64,000 nucleotides of DNA. Origin: Chamaelirium japonicum. Lineage: Eukaryota; Streptophyta; Magnoliopsida; Liliales; Melanthiaceae. The position numbers and the translations under genes were made by a program. Positions within the stretch are counted from its first letter, which is position 1. Each line of letters starts with the position of its first letter. Shown piece by piece: positions 1 to 10,839 of this stretch. The stretch lies in contig OX393552.1 in the NCBI GenBank assembly GCA_947650365.1, forward strand, positions 19,998,851 through 20,062,850. Direction: 5' to 3'. The notes under the pieces are model-generated. The model saw only the letters and a program-made list of their open reading frames with translations, was not told the DNA's origin and did not search any database.

Positions 1-404
1 CATAATAGCTTATATACGTTTCACAAAAAAATTAATAGCACATTTTTTTTCTAATATGAAGATACTATATGAAGTGGATTTATGGATTTTTTTTTTATCC
101 TTTTTTTTTGTTATATGCTTATATGGATAACAACATGTCTCCTCGCCCTATATGTCATAGACATCTTCTTTTTTTTTCAAGAAAATCTGTGCCCTTCTTG
201 CTAAGGTACAAGATGTTAAACTGATTGATTCTAAGTTTTGAAAAATGACTATATTGTTAATTTGCTTCTATATGTTGATAGTATGACCCTAACTTGGGGC
301 ATTGCAACTACCCCCCGGTTGTTTGGTTTGATTTGGTGTTTTGTTTTTTTGTATATACTTTACTTTTGTCGTCCTGTTCTATGCTATTTTTTTTTTTTAA
401 AAAA
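1..404. other. AT-rich stretch, nothing recognised
   Basis: Homopolymer T runs and AT-rich sequence. The short open frames here lack any recognisable domain or coding character, and I see no gene. Confidence 0.5.
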
Positions 405-510
405 ATACAAATTACAAAAACATCCCCTAAACTATATACCTCATTCATTTTGGTACCTCAACTTTTTTTTATAAATTTTATTCCTGAACTCAAGCAGGCG
501 AGGGATGAGC
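405..510. repeat. Partial copy of a MITE family
   Basis: Resembles the left arm of the foldback element at 58,325-58,679: both read from ATTACAAAAAC through a CCTCAACTTTTTTT block to TCCTGAACT. The right arm is absent, so this looks like a half element. Confidence 0.4.
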
Positions 511-1059
511 CCGATGGGCAAGGTTCCTTTGTCGGGGGCGACAAACAGAATGCGGGCAGACGGAGGAGCAACGTCAACTGTGCTATTGCTCCTGAGTGGT
601 GGAGAAGATGAGGAGGGCCTCACCTTGATGAACATGAGCAAGAACTAATCGATTGTTTGGTGCCATGAGATATTTATAATTAAAAAAATTAAAGTTACCT
701 TGAACCCAATTTTTTATTTTTTTTGCCAAATTCATGAATGAACTGTAATGGTTTTATTATCATTTTAATGCCCATATCCAATAAGATGACTTGTTTACCA
801 AACTCACTTGAACTGGATGCTAAGGTCAACTTTAATTTTAAAATATTTTTATTTACGAAACAAATTATGAAAACACCATGTTTGAATTTTTTTTTTTTCA
901 ATTTCGTGCATTGTATGGGTTACTAACTAGTACAAGTATATATACATGTCCCATTGGTCATAATGGAATGTATCCCTTCTCTTCAAAACCCTAGTCTCCT
1001 CTCTTATCTTTTTCTCTCTCCTAGGGTTATTGGTGACCTGTCATATCCACTGACTTGAT
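511..1059. other. No gene seen
   Basis: AT-rich sequence with T and CT runs. No frame with domain similarity and no convincing repeat structure. Confidence 0.4.
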
Positions 1060-1250
1060 AAGAAATGCTATATATTCAGCCCGAATGTTTGTCTCGAATT
1101 CGCCGGCCCGAAAGACGCGGCAACATGCAACTGGTGCTGTTAAAGATTTTAAAATCGCTAGTGGGTCTCAGCCACCAGCTGCACGCTGCCACATCTTTCG
1201 GGCCGGCGAATTCGGAGACAAACCTTAGGGCTGAAGAATAGCATTCCTCC
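1060..1250. mobile_element. Mutator-like MITE, copy 1
   Basis: Inverted termini (AGAAATGCTAT...TTCAGCCC and its complement near GGGCTGAAGAATAGCATT) enclose about 190 bp. The near-repeat TGACTTGAT on the left and TGACTTTGAT on the right looks like a 9-10 bp target duplication with one indel, as expected for Mutator-like elements. The interior, including GATTTTAAAATC, is the reverse complement of the second copy at 6,124-6,290. Confidence 0.7.
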
Positions 1251-2528
1251 TGACTTTGATTACATGAGATGTCCACATTGTTGTTGACCTCCACACAGCT
1301 AGGGAATGATCCATGCACTGCTTCGGCTACCTGACATGTCGACACGTCGCTGTCGGGGTGCTGGACTAGTGCAACCAGGCCCAATGAGGGAGCTCTCCTG
1401 CTGGATTCTCTGGTGCCGTGGGTACTGGGCTCATGGAATTTTATGAGGTGAAAGGGCCCACCAACCCATGGATTCATCCACTCAGGACCACATAGACCTT
1501 CATGTTTTTCTTCATGGGAGTAATGGCATTGCTCCAACCATTTGGAAAATCCCCCCCCCCCCCCCAATTGATTTAAGCCTAAGGACAGAGGACGAAAATA
1601 CCCCCCATTGATTTTAAATTTTTATTTACATGCCACTCCTTTCAAAATTAATCCGAACCCTAAAACCCTAAAACCTAAGATCTACAAACCATAGAGTGAA
1701 CCCGGTCTAGACCTAATCCTAAAACCTAAACCCTAAATCTAATCCTAAACTCTAAGATCTACAGGTCATTAGATGAACCCTGGAGTCCTATATCTGATCC
1801 TAAACTTAATCCGAACCTTCTCGTTGCCGCCCGTTGCTGCTTGCCGATGACGACTTGCTGCTCGCCGCCACTGCTGTTGTTGCCGTCCGCTGGTCACCAC
1901 TTTGCTCGAGAGAGAAGAGGAGAAAGGGGAGGAGGAGGGCAATGTCGGTATTCAGGGAAAAATTTTGGACGTCCTCTTAAAGGGATTCTTACGAGTGTCC
2001 TATTCGTTAACCCGATCTGTTGCATGGGACTAAACACCCATCTTTCCCCATTCATTTTCAAGTGGGAAATCAAAAATAGTACCGTTCGCCTTCCGAATGC
2101 ATCCAAGAGGGTAGAAATTAACAAGCCAGCAGCAGTACCAGACAGAGCAGGAAGTCCCCGTACTTCACCAACTGATCAGCACAGGACGTCCCCGAAAACT
2201 CCAACACAAAGGAGGCTTCATGGAATTTTCCATGGATTCATTGGATAATCTCACCGTGCTCATTCTTGGGACATACATCATCATCATAGTCAAGTCCTTA
2301 TCCCTACATAGGACAGAATATTTATGAGATGAGCCCACCCTATTCGCCAGGGGACCCGCACAATACCCGGTAGAAGTCCGGCGCCGCCACACCGTCGCCA
2401 CATGTACACCCTCGTTGGTGGTCCGCCGGCAGCCCCCTTCCGCCACCGATCATCACCTCTTGAACCGGCAGTCGTCACAGCCGGTCGGTGGATCCGGTCG
2501 GCCAACTCGCCGTCCGCACCCCCTCCTT
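1251..2528. other. Intergenic, low complexity
   Basis: Contains a poly-C run near 1,552-1,566, a degenerate AACCCTAAA-type stretch near 1,660-1,760 and GC-rich GCCGCC sequence near 2,380-2,520. The open frames here have low-complexity composition and no domain, so I call none of them. Confidence 0.4.
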
Positions 2529-2657
2529 GTTGGGTTTAGTCTCACATTGGTTAGGGGCTTGGCGGTGGTGTCTTCATATATCTTTTGTGGATCTCTCCTT
2601 ACGATCCGGATTTTAAAGCGTGAGGATATCTACAAGGGGTAGCACAGGTACCTACAC
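2529..2657 (+). repeat. Solo LTR of a TRIM-like retrotransposon
   Basis: Begins TGTTGGGTTTAGTCTCACAT and contains a CTTCATATA block. It shares the opening and this block with the LTRs of the complete TRIM at 48,413. No second LTR or adjacent primer site is seen, and the right edge is approximate. Confidence 0.4.
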
Positions 2658-2740
2658 TGTCTATGGTCCACCTTGTTGGACACTGGGATATAATGACAAG
2701 CACCAAATTTGTGAGGGTCCATTTGACTTAACCCCCTGTG

Positions 2741-2963
2741 TTAATAGGCCAATTAAACTTAACCCCCTCCCCCCCCTAAAATTATATCAACTAAAGTTAT
2801 ACCCTCAAAAAATTAGACTTACCCCCTCAATGGGTATATGACATTTTGAGATCCCCCCAATTCTGTCTAATTATCACATAGAAATTTTGAGGGGTTAAGC
2901 CAAAGTTTGAGGCAACTCTAATTGATATCATTTTAGGGGGGTAAGTCTAATTGGCCTATTATG
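2741..2963. mobile_element. Foldback MITE
   Basis: TTAATAGGCCAATTAAACTT followed by a C-rich block at the left is repeated inverted at the right (TAATTGGCCTATTAT). The element is about 220 bp with no coding capacity. A target duplication is not clear, so the superfamily is unassigned. Confidence 0.5.
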
Positions 2964-2984
2964 GAATAAACAAACGAACGTAAC

Positions 2985-3060
2985 AACGAGACTTGAACCT
3001 AGGACCTCTCAAATCAGAGCTTTGTTACCATGTTAAGAAACCATTTCACCCAAATCTTGA
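2985..3060 (-). other. Retrotransposon primer-site remnant
   Basis: On the minus strand the sequence reads ACATGGTAACAAAGCTC followed by GAGGTCCTAGGTTCAAG. It resembles the TGGTATCAAAGC initiator-tRNA-Met primer site and leader of TRIM/copia elements. It is degenerate, with no linked LTR pair. Confidence 0.3.
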
Positions 3061-3542
3061 TCTGTAAGGAAATGCGCCAACAATACCATGCTAACAAAGC
3101 GAAAAAGGATAAGGCAGCCAAAGATCGCCGATGCAAGTTTCGTAAAGGTTGCCCCTTCTATATTTCGCCTTGCGGGCCATCAGCAAGTGCAGCACAGACT
3201 ACAGAGTAATTCAGTAATTCAAGCTTGCCGATATGAGAATCGCCGCCTCCAAAACTTGAACGATGATTAGTATACCTGGTGATTTTCCATCGTTTCAATA
3301 GAAATGGGTATTCATTTTCCATTCCCGAGTGACGAAAACCCGCCAACCAAATGCTCCATCTTATAAGTGCAAAAAAAAAAATCGCTCCATCTTATCAATC
3401 ACATGAGTGTTTCACCCTATTTCCCGTTCCCATGTGACGAAAACCCGCCAACCAAACACATCCTAAAGGAATTAGGAGAGGCTCACAAACGAGGCCAGAT
3501 AGGGGTGGAGCAGCAACTTGAACCGGCCATCGGTGGACGCCG

Positions 3543-5386
3543 CTAAAGCGTATGGTGGTGCTCACCCTCGTAAGTAACAATGAGCATCGAGGGGTCTTCC
3601 GGGCACCTCTCGACATGCTTCCTCGCAGGGCAGCCCCTCACGAAGCTGCATTTGTAGTATCCCCTGCATAAGATTCAGTCGGCACTCTCAAAAGGCTACC
3701 AATGTCAAAGTATACTGAGACAATCTACCATCAACTTGCAAGGAAAACCACAATGCTAGTAGTAATTCCTTATGAGATTGAGCATTATAATATACCAAAG
3801 GGCCATTGAATCAAATGCAGATAAATTTCTTATGAAATGAAAACCTCTTAGAGGAGAGAGAGCATATCATGCATATTAAGCAGCCTAATGGTGCCTCCCT
3901 TTTCGATGTGGGACTAAACATGTCTCAACATTCTCCCTCACACAGAGTATACGTGGCAAGGCACAATCGAGGGACACTCCCAAAGCGAGCCTAGCTCTGA
4001 AGTGACCCGAAGTGATCCAAAAAGGCTAACCTCTCAGAGGAGAGAGAGCGCATCATCTATATATATTAAGTGACCTAATGACGTCCTCTTTTCTGACGTG
4101 GGACTAAACCTTTCTTAACATTCCGAAATATGTTTTTTTAGTATCGACATTGAAATTGTCCAAAATTTTAATAGTACTAAATTTCGGTTAGACATCCCGA
4201 AATGTCATCCAAACTGACCGAGTTGATTGAAATCCGGCATTCCATCAAGCCCATCTTTTTAGTAAAAGATCTCATACTTTTCCTCCATTCTGAATTTTGG
4301 CATAGTAAACCAAGATCAACCAAAATTTGTCCGAAATCCGACAACTTTCCTTCTATTCGGGCTCGATCGAGTGATCGATGGAAATTCAGACTCCATCGCT
4401 AACCGAGATCAGCCTACAATTGTTTCTTGATCCATGAACATAAGTAATGATCAAGAATTGTGGCAAACTTAGAAAATTCTTGCTATGCAAACCAAGAATC
4501 TAAAGTAATTGGCACAAAGAAAATGTGGTAGGATGAGTGAAACTATACCTAGGATGTGGAGAGCCCTTGATCGGCTTCTGCCCGTACTTCCGCCACGAGA
4601 ACTCATCGGCCGGGATATCGGCTAGCTTGTTACTGATCGCCGGCACCTTAATGGATCTCTTCACTCTTACCTTCCTGCAAATTCATCAAAAAACCAAAAA
4701 AAATTGATTTTTTTTTTTTATAATTCCATCCATACAACCAACAGAAATTGCGCCCAGGTCCAGTGATGCACAAACCTCCTCTTCAAGGATTGGCACCGGC
4801 CGCTGCTCCCGCATTTGCCATTCCCATCCCCCCCTCGGCCGGACCATCTCGGCCCCACCTGATCTACGCTCAGGGACGACATGAAAGACCGGGCGGACGA
4901 CGCGGTCGGCGTGCAGCCCGAGCCGTCGAACTGCAGCATGTCGGCGGCCTGGAATCTCACATGCTGCTGCTGAAGCTGAAGCTGAAGCTGAAGCTGAAAC
5001 GGAATCCCCCGGTTGCTCTGCTGCTGAAGCGGAATCCCCGAAGCCGGGTCGATTCCGATCGTCGGGCGCTGGCGAGAGATCCATTGAGAGACCAATTGAG
5101 GGCTATTGGCATTGGAGTGCAACTCTGGCGCTGGGTTCTTGCAGAGACCGGGAGAAGGGTCGGTCTTCGGTGCTAATGGGGGCTGGGTTTTCTTCAGCGC
5201 CCTCACCCTCGCGTGGCCAACGCCGTCGCCGAGCATGGAGACCACCCTCTTGAACCTGGAAACCGCTTCCCCTGTTTCGGCCATCAGGTTCTCCGGCTGC
5301 AGCTCGTGCTGGGGCTGAGCCAGCAGGGTGAGGACCCGGTGGCAGCTCTGCACGGCGGCTCTGCCGGCTTCCTCCACCTCCTCCAT
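3543..5386 (-). CDS. WRKY transcription factor, group IId
   Basis: Three exons join in frame on the minus strand: 5386-4776, 4674-4549 and 3663-3543 (858 bp, 285 aa plus stop), all with GT-AG boundaries. The start [19 protein letters not shown] is the family N-terminus. It is followed by [20 protein letters not shown] (calmodulin-binding C-motif region), a Q/L-rich tract, a basic [14 protein letters not shown] segment (likely nuclear signal) and one WRKY domain: WRKYGQK at 231-237, zinc ligands C251, C257, H281 and H283 (C-X5-C-X23-H-X-H). The second intron splits the domain after PHPR, the position typical of this group. Family knowledge: nuclear, binds W-box DNA, acts in stress and defence signalling. 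Odd points: the usual RCHCSKRRK zinc-cluster motif reads RCQSLKRRK, and the protein ends two residues after the last zinc histidine. No frameshift is seen, so I regard it as probably functional. Confidence 0.93.
3843..4120 (-). mobile_element. TRIM element in WRKY intron 2
   Basis: Two direct copies on the minus strand begin at 4,120 (TGTTAAGAAAGGTTTAGTCC) and at 3,930 (TGTTGAGACATGTTTAGTCC). Each ends near a CTCTCTCTCCTCT-AGAGG block. The second is preceded by purine-rich GTGAGGGAGAA, which fits a polypurine tract. There is no coding region. It lies in the 885-bp intron of the WRKY gene, same strand. The outer edge near 3,843 is approximate. Confidence 0.55.
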
Positions 5387-5640
5387 CGACTGATCACCCC
5401 GAACCAGAGCTCGGAAGGGAGGTCTTCAAGAAACGGTGAACAGCAGAGATCAGAGAGGGTAAAAGAGGTGAACCCAGTTGGGATTGGGGTGATCTGAAGA
5501 AGCCCGGATCATAAGAAGCTGAGGCGAGGTGATGTGTTGGATTGTTTCTGCATGAAATCTTATCAGGGTAATTGATGTGTGCTGACATAGATTTCGAGAG
5601 GGGGTTAAGTGAAAAAAAAAAACTTATTGGGTTTTTTGAA

Positions 5641-5648
5641 TTTATATA
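5641..5648 (-). promoter_or_regulatory. Candidate TATA box of the WRKY gene
   Basis: TATATAAA on the minus strand, 255 bp upstream of the WRKY start codon. Transcription would begin near 5,610 and give a 5' UTR of about 220 nt. This rests on motif and position only. Confidence 0.4.
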
Positions 5649-5656
5649 CCCCTAAC

Positions 5657-6114
5657 AAAGTTCTATATTCCATAGAACTCCCATTTTTTGCAAAATTTTC
5701 TGTGTACCCTTCACACATCTCGAATTTTGCAAAAAAACCTATTTCGTTCATTTTATGAGCATTTTACCCACGGTAGTTGGTGATTGCAATTAAACAGGCT
5801 TAGAGGGTTATCGGACCAGACCCATCCCTCTTGGGACAGCTTCAGGATGGAATTAAATGTGTGTGCGATTGTTTGAAAAAACTCATCTGGATTTGGACCG
5901 GAGTCGGGTTTATAGCCTACCCGATCCGAACACGACCCGGTTATAAATACATATATTGATTAGCATATACATTAACATTAGTCGCACTGCAATCGCCAAA
6001 AAAATCTCTATCTATGAATATATTGTTAGATAAGTGTCGAATTAGGCTATTTTTTAGTTAAGATGAATTGATTTCATTTAGGTTAAAACCAATCCAACTT
6101 GGTTTGATTCGTTT
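5657..6114. other. WRKY upstream region, no gene
   Basis: AT-rich sequence upstream of the WRKY promoter with no gene or clear repeat. Confidence 0.4.
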
Positions 6115-6123
6115 TGTTGGAAT

Positions 6124-6290
6124 GAGAAATGCTATTCAGCTCGAAGTTTTGTCCCGATTGAAGTGGCAGCGTACAACTAGGGGCTGAAACCCACTAGCGA
6201 TTTTAAAATCTTTAACAGCACCAGTTGTATGTTGCCACGTCAATCGGGCCGATGAAATTGGGAAAACCTTCGGGTTGAATAGCATTTCTC
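6124..6290. mobile_element. Mutator-like MITE, copy 2
   Basis: GAGAAATGCTATTCAG at the left is inverted as GAATAGCATTTCTC at the right. It is flanked by a perfect 9-bp duplication TGTTGGAAT (6,115-6,123 and 6,291-6,299). The interior is the reverse complement of the copy at 1,060, so the two insertions are in opposite orientation. The 9-bp duplication assigns it to the Mutator superfamily. Confidence 0.85.
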
Positions 6291-6299
6291 TGTTGGAAT

Positions 6300-7028
6300 A
6301 TAATTGGGATGGGACGGATTTTGATTCTCTTTAATATAAATGGGATGGGGCATTTTTCCTCAAAATCTGATAAGAGTTTGGGAAAACCGAATAAGACATT
6401 CCTTAACGCGATGGGCTTGGAAAATGGTTGCCCGTCCCAAACTCGACATGTTGCGACAAACACAAAGTAATTAAAAGGTAAAATGGTTAAAAGTTATGCA
6501 CAAAGGTTATTTAGCAAAATTCAAGATATGTGAAGGGTGCAAAGAGCATTTGTGAAACATTGGGTCTGTAATATCAAACTTTGTTATGGGTAAATATGTA
6601 AAAATACAGAAAAAATATTTAGAGAGAGAAGAGTGCAGTGTCTTGGATTCGGGGGTGGGGGAAGCCCTAGGTTGGGGGACCTCTCCGTATAGGTGCCGTT
6701 GTTGTCGCCGGCGTATTGGATGGAGTTGGAGTGAGGACCGGACTGATTCGAAATTTTCCAATCTTTTTATTAATATAATACTACGAACACAAATAATAAA
6801 AAAAAAAAGGAAAAAAGACGACCAGGGACTAAAATATTAGATGCGGAGACTTAGAGGGGGTGCATCGAAATTATGGAGGTCCCGGTGGGCCCAGCATAAG
6901 GACTTCGCTCTTTGGTGCGTGTCAAAGTGTCCGCCCCGGTCAGTGGGGCCCAACATCTTACAGCTGGTCTGACTATTGCCACGTGGGAACGGCTAGGAGC
7001 TGCGCTTTGGTGCGGCACCGGCACGTAT
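6300..7028. other. Intergenic, no gene recognised
   Basis: Mixed sequence. A 255-bp minus-strand frame near 6,507-6,761 shows no domain and is not called. Confidence 0.4.
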
Positions 7029-8062
7029 TGGGGTGTAAAACAGGCCGGGCCTATAATACCTCGGGCGGGCTAGGTCGGGCCTAAAGATGTTAAGCCTGGA
7101 ATAGTTGGTCGGGCCAGGCTTCGGGCCAAGGGTTTGAGCCCGAGCGCGGTCCATGTAGTATATTGGAAATTTGGTACCAAGTCGGGTCGGGTTTAGATTA
7201 AAATTATGTATTTTTTAATAAAATATTATTCTTTGAAGAATTATATGTGTGGGTTTGAAACTTACACCTAGGGGTGGCAATCCTTGACCCGACCCATCAA
7301 CCCGACCTGAAGTTAGTGGGTTTGGGTTTGGCCTAAACGGGTTCGGGTAATAAACGGGTCGACCCGATTGACCTATTTATTTAATGGGTCGGGTTTGGGT
7401 TTGTACTTATAACCCGACTTGACCCATTTACCAAATGGGTCGTGTCAACCCGAGCCGACCGGACCCAAGCCAACCCGGCCCAACCCGACCTGTCTTGACC
7501 CAATCCGACAAGTTTACATGGGTTCTGTTGACCCAACCCGAGCTAATCTGACATGACCTGACCGTTTAGTAAACGGGTTATACAGGTCGGGTCGGATCAA
7601 CCCGTTTATTAAACGGGTCGGGTTTGGGTTTAAGTTTTTGATCCGTTTATTAAATGGGTTGGATTTGGATTGGATGTTTTGGCCTTATACCTATGTCTCA
7701 ACCCGACCCGAACCCGACCCGACATGACCCATTACCACCCCTACTTAGACCTCATAGCTTACATAACCCTTTGACCGCATTGAGCTTCTTTAATGTTAAA
7801 TTTCTAATCTATTTAGCTGTACGAAAAAAAAAATTATAGTCTATTTATATTTATATATACGAACTATACAGAATTATGATCGGGCTCTTGGAACGTGCTT
7901 TCGGACTTCCTTTTTGGCCGGGCCGCGTCGGGTTTTGGGCTGGGCTGCGAGCTAAGGGTGTCGGCCCGAGTCCGGCTCATGGTGTTTTTGAGTTGGGCTG
8001 GGTCGGATTGTTGATTAGGCTCGGGCCGGGTTTGGACCGATGGGCTTTTTTTACACCTCTAC
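7029..8062. repeat. Degenerate GGGTCGGGC-rich repeat, possibly an outer element
   Basis: GGGGTGTAAAA at the left is mirrored by TTTTTACACCTC at the right, and both halves are rich in GGGCCGGGC/GGTCGGG words. It encloses the hAT-like element at 7,269. No matching target duplication is visible, so a decayed nested element is plausible but unproven. Confidence 0.35.
7269..7743. mobile_element. Non-autonomous hAT-like element
   Basis: Termini TAGGGGTGGCAA and TTACCACCCCTA are inverted. They are flanked by an 8-bp near-duplication, CTTACACC (7,261-7,268) and CTTAGACC (7,744-7,751), one mismatch, the length typical of hAT. The 475-bp interior is a degenerate run of ACCCGACCC/GGGTCGGGT words without coding capacity. 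Confidence 0.75.
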
Positions 8063-8620
8063 TTTGTTGTCGACAACTCTGGGGGACTCAAATGTGGGAC
8101 CCCACTAGTCAATGCTTTATTGACTCCCTCGTAGACTGCAGTCGTTTTTCTTCCTCCATTTCGTGTTACGTTACACCTTTTGGGCGAAGGTCCTCAGTTC
8201 GAATCCCATGGCCATGAATGTGGTCGTTGAGCTGGCATGATCACATTGGTAGGAAAAGCACACCGTTACGCTGGTATGTTTCGAACACTGGTCGAGGGGG
8301 TACCTGTGCAGTTATACCAGTAGGTTGTAAATTGACTACCAAAATAAAACTTGTTTTTACTAGATCGGTCAGGAGATCATAGGACAGAGTGCTAGAGCAA
8401 GAGCACTGGGTATGGAGATCGAAATGGGGGAGGTAATAACTACTATTTATTATTTTCACAATCCCGTGAACATGATATCAACGATCAGGATTAGCACACA
8501 CAAACAAGGCATCTTGAGAAAAAATTAGCTCCTCAATGTCCATACAAGGAGTCGGACAGAGAACCACTCCAACATGGGAGAGAGGAAGTACCACCAAGCC
8601 ATGACCCGTTGGTTAAAAAA
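8063..8620. other. Intergenic, nothing recognised
   Basis: No domain-bearing frame or clear repeat structure. Confidence 0.35.
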
Positions 8621-9330
8621 AGGAAAATTCTATTCATACCCCAAAACCACTTCGCATACTCCGTTTCCTCTCAAAATTTGATTCCCACCATATACCCCCA
8701 CTTGCTTCTTTCCTCTCTTTCCACACCGCTGAAGACGACGTTGTCGAAGCCGCCACCACTTCCGCTCCTCCGTGCCCTCCTCCTCCTTCCCCAACACCAC
8801 TAGAGCTACCGTCGGAGCTCGATGAACCCGTCATCAAAGCCACCTCTTCCCTCCTTCACTTCCCCACTGCCACCGAAGCCCTAACCACGCTAGAGCCGAG
8901 CCATCAGAGATAGAGGAGGGAGGAGGAGAGAGAATGTGGGGGAAGCGGGCTCCATCTCCGGCAAGCATCATCTTGTCCAACGCACCAGATTGCGGTGATG
9001 GTACATTCGATCTCCCTCACATCTCTCTGGAACTCCCACTTACCATCGTCCACCATCTCTCCATCTCCGGCGGCTCGGCTCTAGAGTGGTTAGGACATTG
9101 GTGGCGATGGGGAAGATGGAGGCGGAGGATATGGCTTCGATAGCAGGTTCAACAAGCTCCAACGGTGATGGAGAAGGAGGAGGAGGGGAAGTGGTGGAGG
9201 CTCCCACGACGGTGCCACCAACAGTGTGAAAGGAAAGAAAAGAAGCAAATGTGGGGGTATGAGGTGAGAATCAAATTTTGAGAGAAAACGGGAGATATGA
9301 ATAGTTTTGGGGTTTGAATAAAATTTTTCT
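8621..9330. mobile_element. Long foldback element, Mutator-like?
   Basis: The 710-bp segment is an imperfect palindrome. The outer arms pair (GGAAAATTCTATTCATACCC with its inverted copy near 9,305-9,330), the CT-rich and GA-rich inner parts pair, and an inner pair around CTAACCACGCTAGAGCCGAG (8,880) recurs inverted near 9,075-9,105. Flanks are A runs on both sides, so a duplication cannot be scored. Frames inside are low complexity. Confidence 0.6.
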
Positions 9331-9608
9331 AAAAAAAAATTGGGGGTATCGAAGCAACCAGTTGGATTGCCGGCTCGAGGAAGCAACTTTGATTCCAGGA
9401 AGGCTCAAGCTTCTTCCACTAACACGACCCATTTTCAGAGGAGTAATGCTATATAGCCAAACCTTTTTGTGGGACCTACCTAACATAGCACAAACCTTTG
9501 GTATCACTGCAATTGCAACATCAGCACAATCCTTTTTGTGGGACCTACCTACAAAGCTCGAAAGCCCATTCCACCTCTACATGATCCGAATGGGTCCGAC
9601 TCCGAGTA

Positions 9609-9795
9609 TTGCTGTTTGAACAAACTAATCGACAATCTGCTTACACTCCACGTGAAAAGGAGAGGTGTCACCTTGTCAGTGCCAGGGCTATGGGTCTTGG
9701 GATGAACCCTAGAGCCAGTGGCCGGTGGCAATATGAAGCGGTGGCCGGCAACGAGCAACGCAGGTAGATTGTTGATCCAGTTTGTTCAAATACCA
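9609..9795. mobile_element. Small inverted-repeat element
   Basis: TTTGAACAAACTAATCGACA at the left recurs inverted at the right (TGTTGATCCAGTTTGTTCAAA). It is about 187 bp and non-coding. A target duplication is not evident. Confidence 0.45.
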
Positions 9796-9859
9796 TTGTT
9801 CGTTTCACTCCTCTGCCCTTAGTGGGGAAAAAACTTGGATGGGAGCACTACAAAAAAAA

Positions 9860-10395
9860 CAGTTATTACCGACGGACAATATCCGTCGGTAATATTAAAA
9901 TTTCGTCGGTAATATTATATAGCGACGGAAGATATTTCCGTCGCTGGCTGTCGGGAAAAAAGGCGTCGGGGAAAACAATACGACGGACCAAATATTACCG
10001 TCGGTATTAATAATTAATACCGACGGTAATTAGAACGCCGTCGGTAATATTTAATCAATTTAAAACTAATATAATATAGTATTGCCGACGAACTATAAGA
10101 ATCCGTCGGTAATATATAAACATTTTACCGACGAGTATAATTTATACTGTCGGTAATACTATATATATTACCGACACATATATATATTACCCGTCGGTAA
10201 TAATATATATATTACCGACCAAATTAATATCACCGTCGGTAATACTATATATATTACCGACGGATATATATATTACCCGTCGGTAATACTATATATATTA
10301 CCGACGGATATTATATGCCGTCGGCAAATCATTAATAATTTAAAAAAAATAAAAATATTATTACCGACGGAATAATTTATTTCCGTCGGTAATAA
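9860..10395. repeat. CACTA left subterminal repeat array
   Basis: Many short inverted units TACCGACGG...CCGTCGGTA separated by AT-rich spacers, several containing TATATATATTACCGAC. Subterminal repeats of this kind are the transposase-binding region in En/Spm elements, and binding here is inferred. Confidence 0.8.
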
Positions 10396-10454
10396 GTATC
10401 TTTTTTTTTTTAATAAATTTACATAAATAATGTTATTTAATTCCTGTGATTCAA

Positions 10455-10575
10455 TACCACAATATATTACCACAATTTATCAAATATTACCACAATTTAT
10501 CAAATATTACCACAATTTATAAAATATTACCTAAATTGATAAAAAATTACAGCAAATTATCAAATATTACCACAG
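10455..10575. repeat. 20-bp tandem repeat
   Basis: About five copies of a unit close to ACCACAATTTATCAAATATT, the later ones diverged, inside the CACTA element between the subterminal region and the satellite. Confidence 0.7.
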
Positions 10576-10667
10576 TTCCCGGCCGACAATTATAGATAGA
10601 AGAAAAAATAACCATATATTACAAAACAATATTTACACAATCCAGAACTGAGAGATGATACATGTCC

Positions 10668-10791
10668 TATCTCAACCACCCCCGCCCGCCACCAACGCCG
10701 GTGCTCTCATCGATCCCCTGACGCCGCCCTATCTCAACCACGCCCGCCCACCACCAACGCTGGTGCTCTCATCGATCCCCTGACGCCGCCC
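10668..10791. repeat. 62-bp tandem duplication
   Basis: Two near-identical copies of a C-rich unit (TATCTCAACCAC...ACGCCGCCC), starting at 10,668 and 10,730. Confidence 0.8.
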
Positions 10792-10839
10792 TGCTCCTGC
10801 AATTAACATGTATTTGTTAAAAAAATGGTTTATATCTAT

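Noticed and set aside
1076..1567. 163-aa minus-strand frame as a gene
   Set aside because: It runs through a MITE and a poly-C tract and shows no domain.
1660..1760. Telomere repeat block
   Set aside because: Only degenerate AACCCTAAA-like words, not an array of the plant TTTAGGG unit.
1841..2505. Overlapping frames near 2 kb as a gene
   Set aside because: Low-complexity composition, several overlapping frames of similar length on both strands, no domain or splice model.
2985..3060. tRNA gene
   Set aside because: TTCAAG and GGTAACAAAGCTC hint at a tRNA, but no cloverleaf can be formed. It resembles a retrotransposon primer site and leader.
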